Notes: generated by a model from the letters alone, not told the origin. DNA of 35,453 bases from CAYMOV01 sp964392085 (GCA_964392085.1 CAYMOV010000021.1:1-35453); one strand, 5' to 3'; shown: positions 15,082-24,829, numbered from the stretch's first letter. Numbers and translations: made by a program.

Positions 15082-16242
15082 TTAAGCCGGGGCCCCGTAA
15101 AGCCTCCGCAGGCGTTCCACTTGGCGGACCACCTCGCCGGCGGCGTAGTCGATCTCCTCCTCGGTGTTGAACCGGCCTAGGCCGAAGCGCAGGGTGGCCC
15201 GGGCCTGTTTTTCAGGCATCCCCAGGGCCCGAAGGACATGCGAAACCCCACTGAGGTTGGAGGAACAGGCCGATCCGGAGGAGACCGCCAAACCCTCCAG
15301 GCCCATCAGGAGTTCGCTGCCATCCACCCCCTCGAAGGAGAGGCTCAGGTTGTTCGGCAGGCGATCCGTCGGATGGCCGTTCATCCGGGCGCCGGAAACC
15401 GCGGCGAGGATCTTTTCCTGGAGCCGGTCGCGCAACTTGGCGACCCATGGGCCTTCCTCGGCCATCAGCCCCCCCGCCAACTCACAGGCCTTGCCGAAAC
15501 CCACGATGCCCGGCACATTGAGGGTTCCGGGGCGCAGTCCCCGTTCCTGCCCGCCCCCGTGCAGGATGGGATCCAACACCGCCTCCTTGGCCCAAAGCAG
15601 CCCCACGCCCTTCGGGCCGTACAGCTTGTGGGCCGAGGCGCTCACGAAATCGGCGCCCCAGGCCTTCACGTCCACCGGCACCTTGCCCAGGGCCTGGGCG
15701 GCGTCCACGTGGAGCAGTGACTTGTTCGTCTTCACGAGGGCGGCCAGTTCGGACACCGGGTTGAGGGTTCCGATCTCGTTGTTGGCCGCGAGGATCGAGA
15801 CCATCAGCGTATCGTGGGTCAGGGCCTGGGCGAGGGTCTGGGGGGACAGGCGTCCCGTGGAATCCACGGGGAGCGCCTCGACCTGGAAGCCCAGGCGACG
15901 GAGTTCCTCGAAGGTGTCCAGCACCGCGCGGTGCTCGACCCGGGTGGTCAGGAATCGACCGCCCCGGTCGGCCCGGCGGCCCGCCACCCCCAGCAGGGCG
16001 AGGTTGATGGACTCGGTGGCGCCGCTGGTGAACAGGATCTCGTCGGGGTCGGCGTTCATCAGTTCGGCGCACTGGGCGCGGCCCTTCTTGACCGCGTCGG
16101 CGGCCTTCCAACCGAACGCGTGGCTCCGGCTCGAGGCGTTGCCGAAGTCCTCGGTGAAGGCGGGGCGCATGGCCTCGAACACCGCGGGATCGACCGGCGT
16201 GGTGGCGTGATGGTCGAGGTAAATGGGGAATTTCGGGGGCAT
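15082..16242 (-). CDS. Cysteine desulfurase (IscS/NifS family)
   Basis: The protein has 386 residues, the normal length for this PLP enzyme, which converts cysteine to alanine and a protein-bound persulfide. Visible features are YLDHHATTPVDP (8-19), the PLP-stacking His104 in TRVEHRAVLDT, NNEIGTL, the aspartate HVDAAQALGK, the Schiff-base Lys206 in SASAHKLYGPKG, and the catalytic loop SSGSACSSNLSGVSHVL with Cys326. The short loop around the Cys and its context resemble the IscS/NifS group I. Whether it serves housekeeping Fe-S assembly, nitrogenase or tRNA thiolation cannot be told; the nearby IscA-type carrier favours cluster assembly. A candidate promoter lies at 16270-16298. Confidence 0.9.
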   Translation of the reverse strand: MPPKFPIYLDHHATTPVDPAVFEAMRPAFTEDFGNASSRSHAFGWKAADAVKKGRAQCAELMNADPDEILFTSGATESINLALLGVAGRRADRGGRFLTTRVEHRAVLDTFEELRRLGFQVEALPVDSTGRLSPQTLAQALTHDTLMVSILAANNEIGTLNPVSELAALVKTNKSLLHVDAAQALGKVPVDVKAWGADFVSASAHKLYGPKGVGLLWAKEAVLDPILHGGGQERGLRPGTLNVPGIVGFGKACELAGGLMAEEGPWVAKLRDRLQEKILAAVSGARMNGHPTDRLPNNLSLSFEGVDGSELLMGLEGLAVSSGSACSSNLSGVSHVLRALGMPEKQARATLRFGLGRFNTEEEIDYAAGEVVRQVERLRRLYGAPA

Positions 16243-16269
16243 GTTTCTTCCGGGTTCAGGGTCAAACCT

Positions 16270-16298
16270 ATGGTATGGCCATTTATGCGGGTTATCAA
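16270..16298 (-). promoter_or_regulatory. Candidate sigma-70 promoter of the cysteine desulfurase
   Basis: On the minus strand TTGATA (16298-16293), a 17-bp spacer and TACCAT (16275-16270), 27 bp upstream of the ATG. Confidence 0.4.
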
Positions 16299-16366
16299 TA
16301 CAACGACCGGATCGAATCGGCTACAATCCAGCTCGTTGTCGAGTTCACTTCTATCCGGAGGCTGTT

Positions 16367-17773
16367 ATGAAGAATCGCCGTTTTTTCCTCCCGCTCATCC
16401 TTTTCGCGTTCCTTGCCGCTCCTTCCCTCAAGGCCCAACTGTCCGACGGCTCCAAGGGTCACCTGAAGCTCGACGTGGAGGTCCAGGACGAACTGGGCAT
16501 CGACACCGTCAGCCAGGTGGTCCAGCTCAAATACCTTCGCGCCTCCGAGATGGAGCCCTTCATCCAGACCCGGCTTTCCCGATGGGGCGCGGTTCAGGTG
16601 AATGACGCACTCAACATGGTGGTGATCACCGACAAGCGGATCAAGCTCAACGACCTGACGGCCCTGGTGCGCCAGATGGACAGCCCCAAGATGAAGGACT
16701 TCCTCCGGCTGGAGACGGTGTCCATCCCGTTGAGCTACAGCAACCCGGATACGGTTCGAACCCTGGTCTCCGGTCAGTTGTCGAAGGAGGGGCGCCTTAT
16801 CGTGGACAACGCCCACAACGCCCTAGTCATCACCGACCTGAAGAGCAAGATCGACAGCATCAAGAAGATCGTGGAACAGTTGGACGTTTTCGCGCCCCAG
16901 GTGGAGATCGAGGTGGCCGTGGTGGAGGCCTCGGGGGACAGCCTTCGGAAGGCCGGGATCGACTTGGATGCCTTGAGGACCGCTCAGGGTACCGCCATGG
17001 GTTCCATCGGCAGCGACCGGGGCGACAACACGACGACCGGGCAACAGTTCTATTACGACAGTTCGGGGAATCTCACAAGCTCCTATAAGAACATCACCAC
17101 CACCACCGCGGGACCCTACCCACCCTGGTCCATGAACGGCGTCCTCAACCTCGACCAATTCCTGAATGTAGTGAACCTGCTTGAGACCAAGAACCGGGCC
17201 CGGATCATGACCCGTACCCGCATCACCACGAGCAACAACGAAACCGGCGTATTGAGCGCCGGCGAAAAGGTCTTCTACCGGATGTTGGGAACAAGGCCCG
17301 CGGAGGGCAACACGTCCTATAACAACAATAACACCACGGATCCGAGCCGACCCGCGGTGGTTTCCGCATCCTCCTCCCAAGCGGAACAGTCCTCCGTGGG
17401 GGGGTTGAACGTCCGCATCACTCCCTTGATCGGGATGGACGGCGCGGTCCAGCTGACCCTCTACGCCAACCTCGACAACCTGACCGGGTGGAGCCCCGAG
17501 GGGTCCCCCATTGTTGAGAACAGGTCCACCCAAAGTCGGGTGACCCTTAAGGACGGCGAGACGTTCCTCCTCAGCGGTCTCCAAAAGACCGAAACCCTGG
17601 ACTCAGAATCCGGCATCCCAATCCTCCGGAGCATCCTGCCTTTCATCTTCTCGAAAAAGACTCACAATAAGATCGAAAACGAGGTCCTGATCCTGCTGAC
17701 GCCCCATATCCAACGTTCGTCCCAAAAGGCCTCGGCGGAGGATTTGAAGGTGATGGAGGACGTGAAGAAGTAG
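16367..17773 (+). CDS. Stand-alone secretin (GspD/PilQ-like outer-membrane pore protein)
   Basis: The protein has 468 residues. The start ATG at 16367 is preceded by CCGGAGG. Signal peptide 1-23 (FFLPLILFAFLAAPSLKA). Two N-domains: about 42-100 (VVQLKYLRASEMEPFIQ to LVRQMDSP) and about 108-180 (SIPLSYSNPDTVRTLV to IVEQLDV), each with the beta-alpha pattern NxLVITD. The secretin core follows with VEIEVAVVEAS, RIMTRTRITTSNNETG and the closing VTLKDGETFLLSGLQKTET and NEVLILLTPHI. It should form a ring in the outer membrane. The usual pilus, type II or type III secretion genes are not beside it, and the N0 domain is absent, so its partners are elsewhere or it acts alone. Two hairpins follow it. 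Confidence 0.85.
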   Translation: MKNRRFFLPLILFAFLAAPSLKAQLSDGSKGHLKLDVEVQDELGIDTVSQVVQLKYLRASEMEPFIQTRLSRWGAVQVNDALNMVVITDKRIKLNDLTALVRQMDSPKMKDFLRLETVSIPLSYSNPDTVRTLVSGQLSKEGRLIVDNAHNALVITDLKSKIDSIKKIVEQLDVFAPQVEIEVAVVEASGDSLRKAGIDLDALRTAQGTAMGSIGSDRGDNTTTGQQFYYDSSGNLTSSYKNITTTTAGPYPPWSMNGVLNLDQFLNVVNLLETKNRARIMTRTRITTSNNETGVLSAGEKVFYRMLGTRPAEGNTSYNNNNTTDPSRPAVVSASSSQAEQSSVGGLNVRITPLIGMDGAVQLTLYANLDNLTGWSPEGSPIVENRSTQSRVTLKDGETFLLSGLQKTETLDSESGIPILRSILPFIFSKKTHNKIENEVLILLTPHIQRSSQKASAEDLKVMEDVKK

Positions 17774-17796
17774 GCGTTCCCGACCCGGGAACGCCT
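17772..17796 (+). terminator. Perfect 10-bp hairpin on the secretin stop codon
   Basis: AGGCGTTCCC-GACCC-GGGAACGCCT overlaps the TAG stop. No T-tract follows, so it may stabilise the 3' end rather than terminate. Confidence 0.4.
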
Positions 17797-17833
17797 AGAG
17801 AATCGAAAATCGAGAATAGAGAAATGGAACCTC

Positions 17834-17869
17834 GGGAACGGGCCTTGACCCCGTTCCCATTTTATTTAC
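17834..17869 (+). terminator. Rho-independent terminator after the secretin gene
   Basis: GGGAACGGG...CCCCGTTCCC is followed by ATTTTATTTA. It abuts the end of the convergent membrane-protein gene and may work in both directions. Confidence 0.65.
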
Positions 17870-18587
17870 GGCTGTTTTTCGAGATCACCCACCCGGCGAT
17901 AAAAAACAGGACGCCCAACCCCACGAACCAAATCCCCGGGAACGCCTGGATGCCCAACACCCAGCGGAAGTAACCGCCGAAGGCCCCGATCGACACCCCC
18001 ACGAAGGCCAGGATGCCCCCGGTGGAGGAAGGCTTCCCCACGGCCCCGGCGGGCATGACGGGAGCGGGCGGCGGAATGGGCGTTTCGCGCGGACCCCTCT
18101 GGTCGATCCGGCGGTTCATCTCATGCATCATGGCCACGTCGTCGGACACCACACGCCAAGAGACATAGAAGGAATAGGCGTTCATCCCGAAGGCCACCAG
18201 GATCAGGACGAGGTGTACCGGTTTGGGCACCAGACCCACCGAGACCCCCGCCCCCACGGACGCCGCCAACACCATGGCCAGGATGGCGTACATGATCGCC
18301 GGGTAACTGCGGTTCTTGTGGTCCTTGGTCCTCTCAATATAGGAGGCTTCTAGGCCCTCCTCGCCCACGACCCGTTTCACCGACTTGCCGCTCCCGATCA
18401 GGAACCCGAAGACCATGGTCTGGAGGAACACCGTGACCAGGGCCACGAACATCCCCCAATACAGGTGGATGGACGGCGTCAGGCCGGGCACCAGGCCCGG
18501 AAAAAGCATGGAAGCCATCGTGAGGACGAAGAGCATCGTCACGGTGACGGCGGCGGAGGCGAAAACAGTCGGCAAAGGCGGCTCCAA
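17862..18587 (-). CDS. Multi-pass membrane protein of unknown function
   Basis: The protein has 241 residues with about six hydrophobic helices: around 10-30 (SAAVTVTMLFVLTMASMLF), 42-64 (YWGMFVALVTVFLQTMVFGFL), 97-118 (AIMYAILAMVLAASVGAGVSV), 124-146 (VHLVLILVAFGMNAYSFYVSW), and two near the C-terminus (GILAFVGVSIGAFGGYF, IWFVGLGVLFFIAGWVI). A Pro-rich cytoplasmic or periplasmic loop (TPIPPPAPVMPAGA) lies in between. No transporter or enzyme motif is recognised. The annotated start is TTG at 18587 and has no clear ribosome site; an internal ATG at about residue 18 is an alternative that would trim the first helix. Confidence 0.6.
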   Translation of the reverse strand: MEPPLPTVFASAAVTVTMLFVLTMASMLFPGLVPGLTPSIHLYWGMFVALVTVFLQTMVFGFLIGSGKSVKRVVGEEGLEASYIERTKDHKNRSYPAIMYAILAMVLAASVGAGVSVGLVPKPVHLVLILVAFGMNAYSFYVSWRVVSDDVAMMHEMNRRIDQRGPRETPIPPPAPVMPAGAVGKPSSTGGILAFVGVSIGAFGGYFRWVLGIQAFPGIWFVGLGVLFFIAGWVISKNSRK

Positions 18588-18672
18588 TGAGGAATTCGAA
18601 ACGCGGAACGCGGAGTTGAAGCTTATTCAACGCCCGACTTAATTCCTAATTCCTCATTCCTAATTTCGAATT
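18588..18672. repeat. Intergenic inverted word repeat, family 4
   Basis: The left part reads AATGAGGAATTCGAAACGCGG and GGAACGCGG. The right part reads TTAATTCCTAATTCCTCATT and CCTAATTTCGAATTG, the inverted words. Confidence 0.7.
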
Positions 18673-18679
18673 GTCCGGG

Positions 18680-19795
18680 TTATCCCCGGTGCTTGAGGGC
18701 GGGAACATCCTTACCCTTGAACGCCGCGGCCACGGCGGGATGCACGATGCGGCCCTGGACGATGTTGAGGGCGTGCCTCACGGCCGGGTCCTTCTTCGCG
18801 GCGGCGTGGATTCCCGCCTCGGCGATGGCCAAAACATAGGGTAGGGTGGCGTTGGCCAAGGCGAAGGTCGAGGTCATGCCCACGGCCCCGGGGATGTTGG
18901 TCACGCAATAATGCACGACCCCGTGCTTCGTGAAGACGGGATCCGAGTGGCTCGTGGGCCGCGACGTCGCCACGCAGCCGCCCTGGTCGATGGAAACGTC
19001 CACGATCACCGAGCCGGGCCGCATGGACTTGACGGTCTCCTCAGTCACCAGGCGGGACGCCTTGGCCCCCTCGCTATAAACGGCCCCCACCAGCAGGTCC
19101 GCCTCCTGGCAGGCCTCCCGTACGCTCCGGCGGTTCGCCGAGACCGTATCCACGTTCTCCGGCAGGATGTCGTCGAGGTACCGCAGGCGCGCGGCGTTCT
19201 TGTCCAGCACCGTGACCCGGGCGCCCAGTCCCGCGGCGGCCTTGGCGGCGTTCGTGCCCACCACGCCCCCGCCCAGGATCGCCACCCGGGCCGGCCTCAC
19301 GCCCGGCACGCCGCCCAGAAGGATGCCCTTGCCGCCCATGGAACGCTCGAGGTACTTGGCGCCCTCCTGGATGGCCATCTTGCCCGCCACTTCGCTCATG
19401 GGGGTCAGGAGTGGATGCTCGCCGTTGGGAAGGCGGAGGGTCTCGAAGGCCGCGCAGGTCGCGCCGGTCTTCATCATGGCCCTGGTCAGTTCTTTCGCCG
19501 GGGCGAAATGGAAATAGCAGAAGAGGGTTTGTCCCCGGCGGATGAGGGGATACTCGGCTTCCAGCGGTTCCTTCACCTTGACGACCAGCTCCGCCCGCCG
19601 GTAGACCTCGGCGGGGGTCCCCACCATCTGGGCGCCCGCCTGGACATACTCGGCGTCCGGGATGCCGCTCCCGAGCCCCGCGCCCTTCTGCACCCAAACC
19701 TGGTGCCCCGCGGCGGTCAATTCCTCCGCGCCGGCGGGCGTGAGCCCCACCCGGTACTCGTGGTTCTTGGTTTCCTTGGGGACGCCGATGAGCAA
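18680..19795 (-). CDS. ald: Alanine dehydrogenase
   Basis: The protein has 371 residues, the standard length of the NAD-dependent enzyme that interconverts L-alanine with pyruvate and ammonia. The substrate residues of the family are in place: Arg15 (YRVGLTP), Lys75 (VVKVKEPL) and His96 (FCYFHFAP). The Rossmann dinucleotide motif GGGVVGTNAAKAAAGLGA lies near 175, and VDVSIDQGGC carries the catalytic-site Asp. The N-terminus MLIGVPKETKNHE is diagnostic. In a nitrogen-fixing organism it can serve ammonia assimilation or alanine catabolism, but nothing in the surrounding sequence ties it to nif regulation. A family 2 repeat precedes it and a family 4 repeat follows it. Confidence 0.93.
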   Translation of the reverse strand: MLIGVPKETKNHEYRVGLTPAGAEELTAAGHQVWVQKGAGLGSGIPDAEYVQAGAQMVGTPAEVYRRAELVVKVKEPLEAEYPLIRRGQTLFCYFHFAPAKELTRAMMKTGATCAAFETLRLPNGEHPLLTPMSEVAGKMAIQEGAKYLERSMGGKGILLGGVPGVRPARVAILGGGVVGTNAAKAAAGLGARVTVLDKNAARLRYLDDILPENVDTVSANRRSVREACQEADLLVGAVYSEGAKASRLVTEETVKSMRPGSVIVDVSIDQGGCVATSRPTSHSDPVFTKHGVVHYCVTNIPGAVGMTSTFALANATLPYVLAIAEAGIHAAAKKDPAVRHALNIVQGRIVHPAVAAAFKGKDVPALKHRG

Positions 19796-19802
19796 GACAC
19801 AC

Positions 19803-19900
19803 CTCGCCGTTAGCCGTTAGCTTCAGCCGTAAAAATATTGCCGTTGGCCTTTAGCTTTCAACCGAACTAACGGCCAACGGCTAGCGGCCAACGGCGTTGT
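19803..19900. repeat. Intergenic inverted word repeat, family 2
   Basis: The left part is CGCCGTTAGCCGTTAGC and GCCGTTGGCC. The right part is CTAACGGCCAACGGC and TAGCGGCCAACGGCG. It lies between ald and the carbonic anhydrase gene. Confidence 0.75.
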
Positions 19901-19907
19901 TTTTAGC

Positions 19908-20630
19908 TTATTCCAGCCACTTCACCTCGCCGGACTTCGTGTAGACCGCCCCGACGACGCGCAGTTTGCCCTGGTGTTGGAGCTGCCAGAGTTCAGGGCT
20001 TTCCTCGAGGATCGAACGGATCGTGTTCTTCACGTTGTCGGTCACGGCGGCCTGGAGCAGGGCGTCGCCCTTGAAACCGTCTTTCTTGGCGTCCGTGCAG
20101 GCCGGCTCCAGCCGGTCCAGCAGGGCCTGGCCGTTCACCGTGACGCGGTCGGAATTCTCGCCCGCGAGGTTCGCGAGGCAGGTTTCCACCGCGCGGCAGG
20201 ATTGGTGGCCCAAGACCACCAGCACCGGCAGGTTCAACTCATGGGCGCCGTACTCAAGGCTCGCCACCACGTCGGGGGAGGCCACATTGCCGGCCACCCG
20301 CACCGAGAAGATTTCCCCGGGGTGGGCGTGGAAGATGCGCTCGGCGTCCATCGGGGAGTCGGCGCAGGTCAGCACCATGGCCCGGAGGGGAAGTTTCGAG
20401 GCGGCTTTGGCCTGAGGAGCCTTGGTTGCATGGGACTTAGGCCCAGCGGCTTGGGCCTTGCGGAATTCCGAGTTTCCCTTCACCAGGGTCGAGAGCACCA
20501 GGTCCTGCTGGGCCTTGGCGGCTTCCGGGGTGCCCGCCTTGAACTCCACGGGCGCCGCGGTTTTTTTCGCCCAAACGGCTGCGACCGGCAAAAGGATGAG
20601 GACGGCCAAAATCCGGCTTAGGCGACCCAT
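19908..20630 (-). CDS. Exported beta-carbonic-anhydrase-like protein with altered active-site dyad
   Basis: The protein has 240 residues from ATG 20630, chosen because AAGGAGG lies 6 bp upstream and a signal peptide then starts the protein (ILAVLILLPVAAVWA, cleavage near residue 21). The mature part matches beta-class carbonic anhydrases: zinc ligands Cys89 (LTCADS), His142 and Cys145 (VLGHQSC), plus VRVAGNVASPDVVASLEYGAHEL. Periplasmic CO2/bicarbonate conversion is the family role. The Asp-Arg dyad of the usual C-x-D-S-R motif is Asp91-Ser-Pro93: the Arg is missing, and the residue after the last Cys is Arg rather than Gly. Activity is therefore uncertain; an atypical subfamily is the alternative. 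Promoter at 20676-20704. Confidence 0.8.
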   Translation of the reverse strand: MGRLSRILAVLILLPVAAVWAKKTAAPVEFKAGTPEAAKAQQDLVLSTLVKGNSEFRKAQAAGPKSHATKAPQAKAASKLPLRAMVLTCADSPMDAERIFHAHPGEIFSVRVAGNVASPDVVASLEYGAHELNLPVLVVLGHQSCRAVETCLANLAGENSDRVTVNGQALLDRLEPACTDAKKDGFKGDALLQAAVTDNVKNTIRSILEESPELWQLQHQGKLRVVGAVYTKSGEVKWLE

Positions 20631-20675
20631 GAAAGCCTCCTTAATATGTGGGGATGCGGCATCCATCCGGGCTGC

Positions 20676-20704
20676 AGTATATTCCCCGCCCCTAGGACCG
20701 ACAA
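20676..20704 (-). promoter_or_regulatory. Sigma-70-type promoter of the carbonic-anhydrase-like gene
   Basis: On the minus strand TTGTCG (20704-20699), a 17-bp spacer and TATACT (20681-20676). The transcript would have a leader of about 40 nt. Confidence 0.6.
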
Positions 20705-21170
20705 CCGGATGCCGCTGAACCCTTTCCCGCCAAAAAGGCCTGTTTTGGATCGAATGTGCGGCCAATCAAGGTGGATGAGCGCTCTATTCATGGGACTCGC
20801 GAGCCGAATCCTCCTTTTCGCGGGAAAAATTTCGGTGCTCGCTCGTCGTGTCAACCCGATCCCAGGGATGTGATTGCCCAAACTCGGGATGCCGGCGGGC
20901 CCGAGGGTCATGAAAGACATTCGTCGAGGCCGGTCTCGACCTCACTTTCCTGTCGTCGAACCGCCCTTTGAAATCAAAATGGGTTTCGACGATTTCATCG
21001 CGCTCGGAGGCCCATGGATATGTAGCGATTAGCACCATTCAATTATGAACATCCCACCGAAACGAACAAACCATTCCATATTGTTCCTAACATGAGCGGC
21101 CTCATAGAGAGGCCGTTTGAATCGGCCTATGAAGGGATTCCGGGGGGAGGACCGGGAAAGGAGAATTCCC
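20705..21170. other. Gene-free spacer upstream of the nifA-like gene; leader hairpin at 21097-21115
   Basis: No convincing gene, sigma-54 site or classical NifA site is seen. The only clear structure is CGGCCTC-ATAGA-GAGGCCG (21097-21115), a perfect 7-bp stem about 55 bp upstream of the start codon of the activator. It could be part of its leader RNA or a weak terminator. Confidence 0.4.
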
Positions 21171-22759
<1,589 letters not shown>

Positions 22760-22763
<4 letters not shown>

Positions 22764-23233
22764 GGATCCGCCTGGGTACCGCCCGTCCCGGGGATGTCCG
22801 CAGCCTGGCGGCGCTTTTGGGGATCCTGTTCCGGCAGGAACGGGACTTCCAACCCGACGCGGGGAAACAATCAGCGGCCTTGCGGCGCCTGCTGCGGGAA
22901 CCGCGCTTGGGGCGGATCTTCACGGCGAAGGCCGACGGGAAATTGGTCGGGATGGCCCTCTTGCTCTTCTCCGTCAGCACCGCCGAGGGCGGCGCGGCGG
23001 CATGGATCGAGGATTTCGTGGTGGATCCCGGCTGGAGGGGCCGGGGGATCGGCGCCAAGCTGCTCGACCACGCGGTCGCCTACGCTCGCCGCCGCCGGTT
23101 CAAACGCGTCACCCTCCTGACCGACCGTTCCAACCGGCGCGCGGTTCGCCTCTATCGCCGAAAGGGGTTTCGCCGTTCCTCCATGATCCCTTTTCGCCTT
23201 CCCCTCCGAACCCAATCGCCCCCAACCCGCTAA
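22760..23233 (+). CDS. GNAT-family N-acetyltransferase
   Basis: The protein has 157 residues. It starts at TTG 22760, overlapping the stop codon of the activator by four bases (TTGA), so translation is coupled. The acetyl-CoA-binding motif A is clear: EDFVVDPGWRGRGIGAKLL (about 91-109), with the RGRGIG pyrophosphate loop. Motif B follows with NRRAVRLYRRKGF (about 129-141). These enzymes acetylate amines on small molecules or proteins. The tight link with the nifA-like gene and its place before the nif promoter suggest a role connected with nitrogen regulation, but the substrate is unknown. Confidence 0.82.
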
Positions 23234-23264
23234 ACCCCTGTTCCCCTTTCTTCCTTCCCGCGAT

Positions 23265-23310
23265 GAACGTTTTCAAGTTTTTTATTTCCATCTTGAGAAC
23301 GTTCCTCAAG
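23265..23310. promoter_or_regulatory. Near-palindrome with an extra half-site, candidate enhancer for the nif promoter
   Basis: CTTGAGAACGTTCCTCAAG (23292-23310) is a near-perfect palindrome. GAACGTTTTCAAG (23265-23277) repeats its right half. The centre is about 200 bp upstream of the sigma-54 promoter, a normal distance for an enhancer. No TGT-N10-ACA site is present between 23234 and 23500. Binding by the NifA-like protein is an inference. Confidence 0.4.
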
Positions 23311-23500
23311 ATTCCCCACTGACCGGTGGCTTCCCCCATCGTTGAACCCACCGGCAGGTCGCTATCGCGGGCAATCCGAAAATCGACCTCGGATCCTGTT
23401 CGGCGCGACGCGTCCGATCCAACCCCCAAACCGCGCGGAATCTCCTGGAATTTCATCGGCGCCGATTATTTAAAGCCCCACAAAAAATAAATCCAATAAG

Positions 23501-23516
23501 TGGCACGGCCCTTGCT
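23501..23516 (+). promoter_or_regulatory. Sigma-54 promoter of the nif operon
   Basis: TGGCACGGCCCTTGCT matches the -24/-12 consensus exactly: GG at 23502-23503 and GC at 23514-23515, 10 bp apart. Transcription would start near 23527, giving a leader of about 58 nt before nifH. An A/T-rich stretch lies just upstream (23467-23499). Confidence 0.92.
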
Positions 23517-23584
23517 CTTAGGACCATCCGGCGGCGCATCAAACGGTCGCCTATCCGATGGGACAACAGAACGGGAGAGTGACC

Positions 23585-24409
23585 ATGCGAAAGATCGCCA
23601 TTTACGGGAAGGGCGGGATCGGCAAGTCCACCACCACGCAGAACACCGTGGCCGGGCTCGCCGAGATGGGCAAGAAGATCATGGTGGTGGGGTGCGACCC
23701 GAAATCCGATTCCACGCGCCTGCTCCTGGGCGGCTTGGCCCAAAAGACCGTCCTCGATACCCTGCGCGGCGAGGGCGAGGACGTCGAGCTCGACGACGTC
23801 TGCAAGCCGGGTTACGGCGGCACCATGTGCGTCGAGTCGGGCGGGCCCGAGCCCGGGGTGGGCTGCGCCGGCCGGGGCATCATCACCTCGATCAACCTGC
23901 TGGAGCAGCTGGGCGCCTACCAGGAGGACCGCAAGCTGGACTACACCTTCTACGACGTGCTCGGCGACGTGGTGTGCGGCGGGTTCGCCATGCCGATCCG
24001 CGAGGGCAAGGCCGAGGAGATCTACATCGTGGTGTCGGGCGAGATGATGGCCATGTACGCCGCCAACAACATCTGCAAGGGCATCGTGAAGTTCGCCGAG
24101 GGCGGCAAGGTCCGCTTGGGCGGCCTCATCTGCAACAGCCGCAAGGTGGACAAGGAAAGGGACCTCATCGAGGAGCTGGCCCGCCAGCTCGGGACCCAGA
24201 TGATCCACTTCCTGCCCCGCGACAACGACGTCCAGCGCGCCGAGATCAACCGCAAGACGGTGATCGAGTGGAACCCCGCGGTTCCCCAGGCCGAGGAGTA
24301 CCGCAAGCTGGCCCGGGCCATCGACCAGAACCAGATGTTCGTGGTGCCCAAGCCGCTCAAGGTGGAGCAGTTGGAGCACCTCTTGGTGGACTTCGGATTG
24401 GCCGCCTGA
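23585..24409 (+). CDS. nifH: Nitrogenase iron protein (dinitrogenase reductase)
   Basis: The protein has 274 residues from ATG 23585, which gives the standard N-terminus MRKIAIYGKGGIGKST; the in-frame ATG 27 bp upstream would add an unusual extension. The P-loop is GKGGIGKS (8-15). The [4Fe-4S] ligands are Cys94 (GVGCAGRG) and Cys131 (VVCGGF), and the ADP-ribosylation Arg is Arg97. The homodimer hydrolyses MgATP to pass electrons to NifDK and also takes part in FeMo-cofactor maturation. It is the first gene after the sigma-54 promoter. The sequence is an orthodox molybdenum-type NifH and does not look like the chlorophyll-synthesis or group IV homologues. Confidence 0.98.
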   Translation: MRKIAIYGKGGIGKSTTTQNTVAGLAEMGKKIMVVGCDPKSDSTRLLLGGLAQKTVLDTLRGEGEDVELDDVCKPGYGGTMCVESGGPEPGVGCAGRGIITSINLLEQLGAYQEDRKLDYTFYDVLGDVVCGGFAMPIREGKAEEIYIVVSGEMMAMYAANNICKGIVKFAEGGKVRLGGLICNSRKVDKERDLIEELARQLGTQMIHFLPRDNDVQRAEINRKTVIEWNPAVPQAEEYRKLARAIDQNQMFVVPKPLKVEQLEHLLVDFGLAA

Positions 24410-24438
24410 AAAAACAAAACCCAAAAAGGAGCGTCGCG

Positions 24439-24792
24439 ATGATCATGATTCGAGCGGTGGTGAGGCCGGAAAAAGCGGGGGCGGTGTTGGCCGCCCTGTT
24501 GGACGCGGGGTTCCCCGCGGTCACCAAGATGGACGTCTTCGGCCGCGGAAAACAGCGGGGCCTGCGCATCGGGGACGTCCATTACGACGAGATCCCCAAG
24601 GAGATGCTGCTCCTGGTGGTCAAGGACGCGGACAAGCCCTTCGTGATCGACACCATCCTGAAGACCGCCCGCACCGAGACCCGGGGCGCCTTCGGCGACG
24701 GCAAGATCTTCGTGTCCCCGGTGGAGGAGGTCTACACCGTCAGTTCGGGCGTGAAGGAGACCTCGGACGTCTTGACGACCGCCTGCTGCTGA
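24439..24792 (+). CDS. nifI1: Nitrogen regulatory PII-like protein NifI1
   Basis: The protein has 117 residues, ATG 24439 with AAAAAGGAG upstream. It has a PII fold with the NifI1-type core: AVTKMDVFGRGKQRGLRIGD (about 27-46, T-loop side) and the conserved FGDGKIFVSPVEEVYTVSSG (about 83-102). NifI1 and NifI2 form a complex that binds NifDK and blocks electron delivery when 2-oxoglutarate is low and ADP is high, as known from methanogens. The position between nifH and nifD is diagnostic. The C-terminus ends TTACC, with two terminal Cys that are not needed by the PII fold. There is no uridylylation Tyr context like that of GlnB. Confidence 0.95.
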   Translation: MIMIRAVVRPEKAGAVLAALLDAGFPAVTKMDVFGRGKQRGLRIGDVHYDEIPKEMLLLVVKDADKPFVIDTILKTARTETRGAFGDGKIFVSPVEEVYTVSSGVKETSDVLTTACC

Positions 24793-24829
24793 CGCCGTTC
24801 GGGCTGGATCCCAGGGAAAGGAACCGACG

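Noticed and set aside
15082..16242. Calling the cysteine desulfurase nifS
   Set aside because: It lies about 7 kb from nifH, on the other strand, beside an IscA-type carrier; sequence alone cannot separate IscS from NifS.
23234..23500. Search for a TGT-N10-ACA NifA upstream site
   Set aside because: TGT triplets such as that near 23397 lack ACA at the right distance, so no classical site is claimed.
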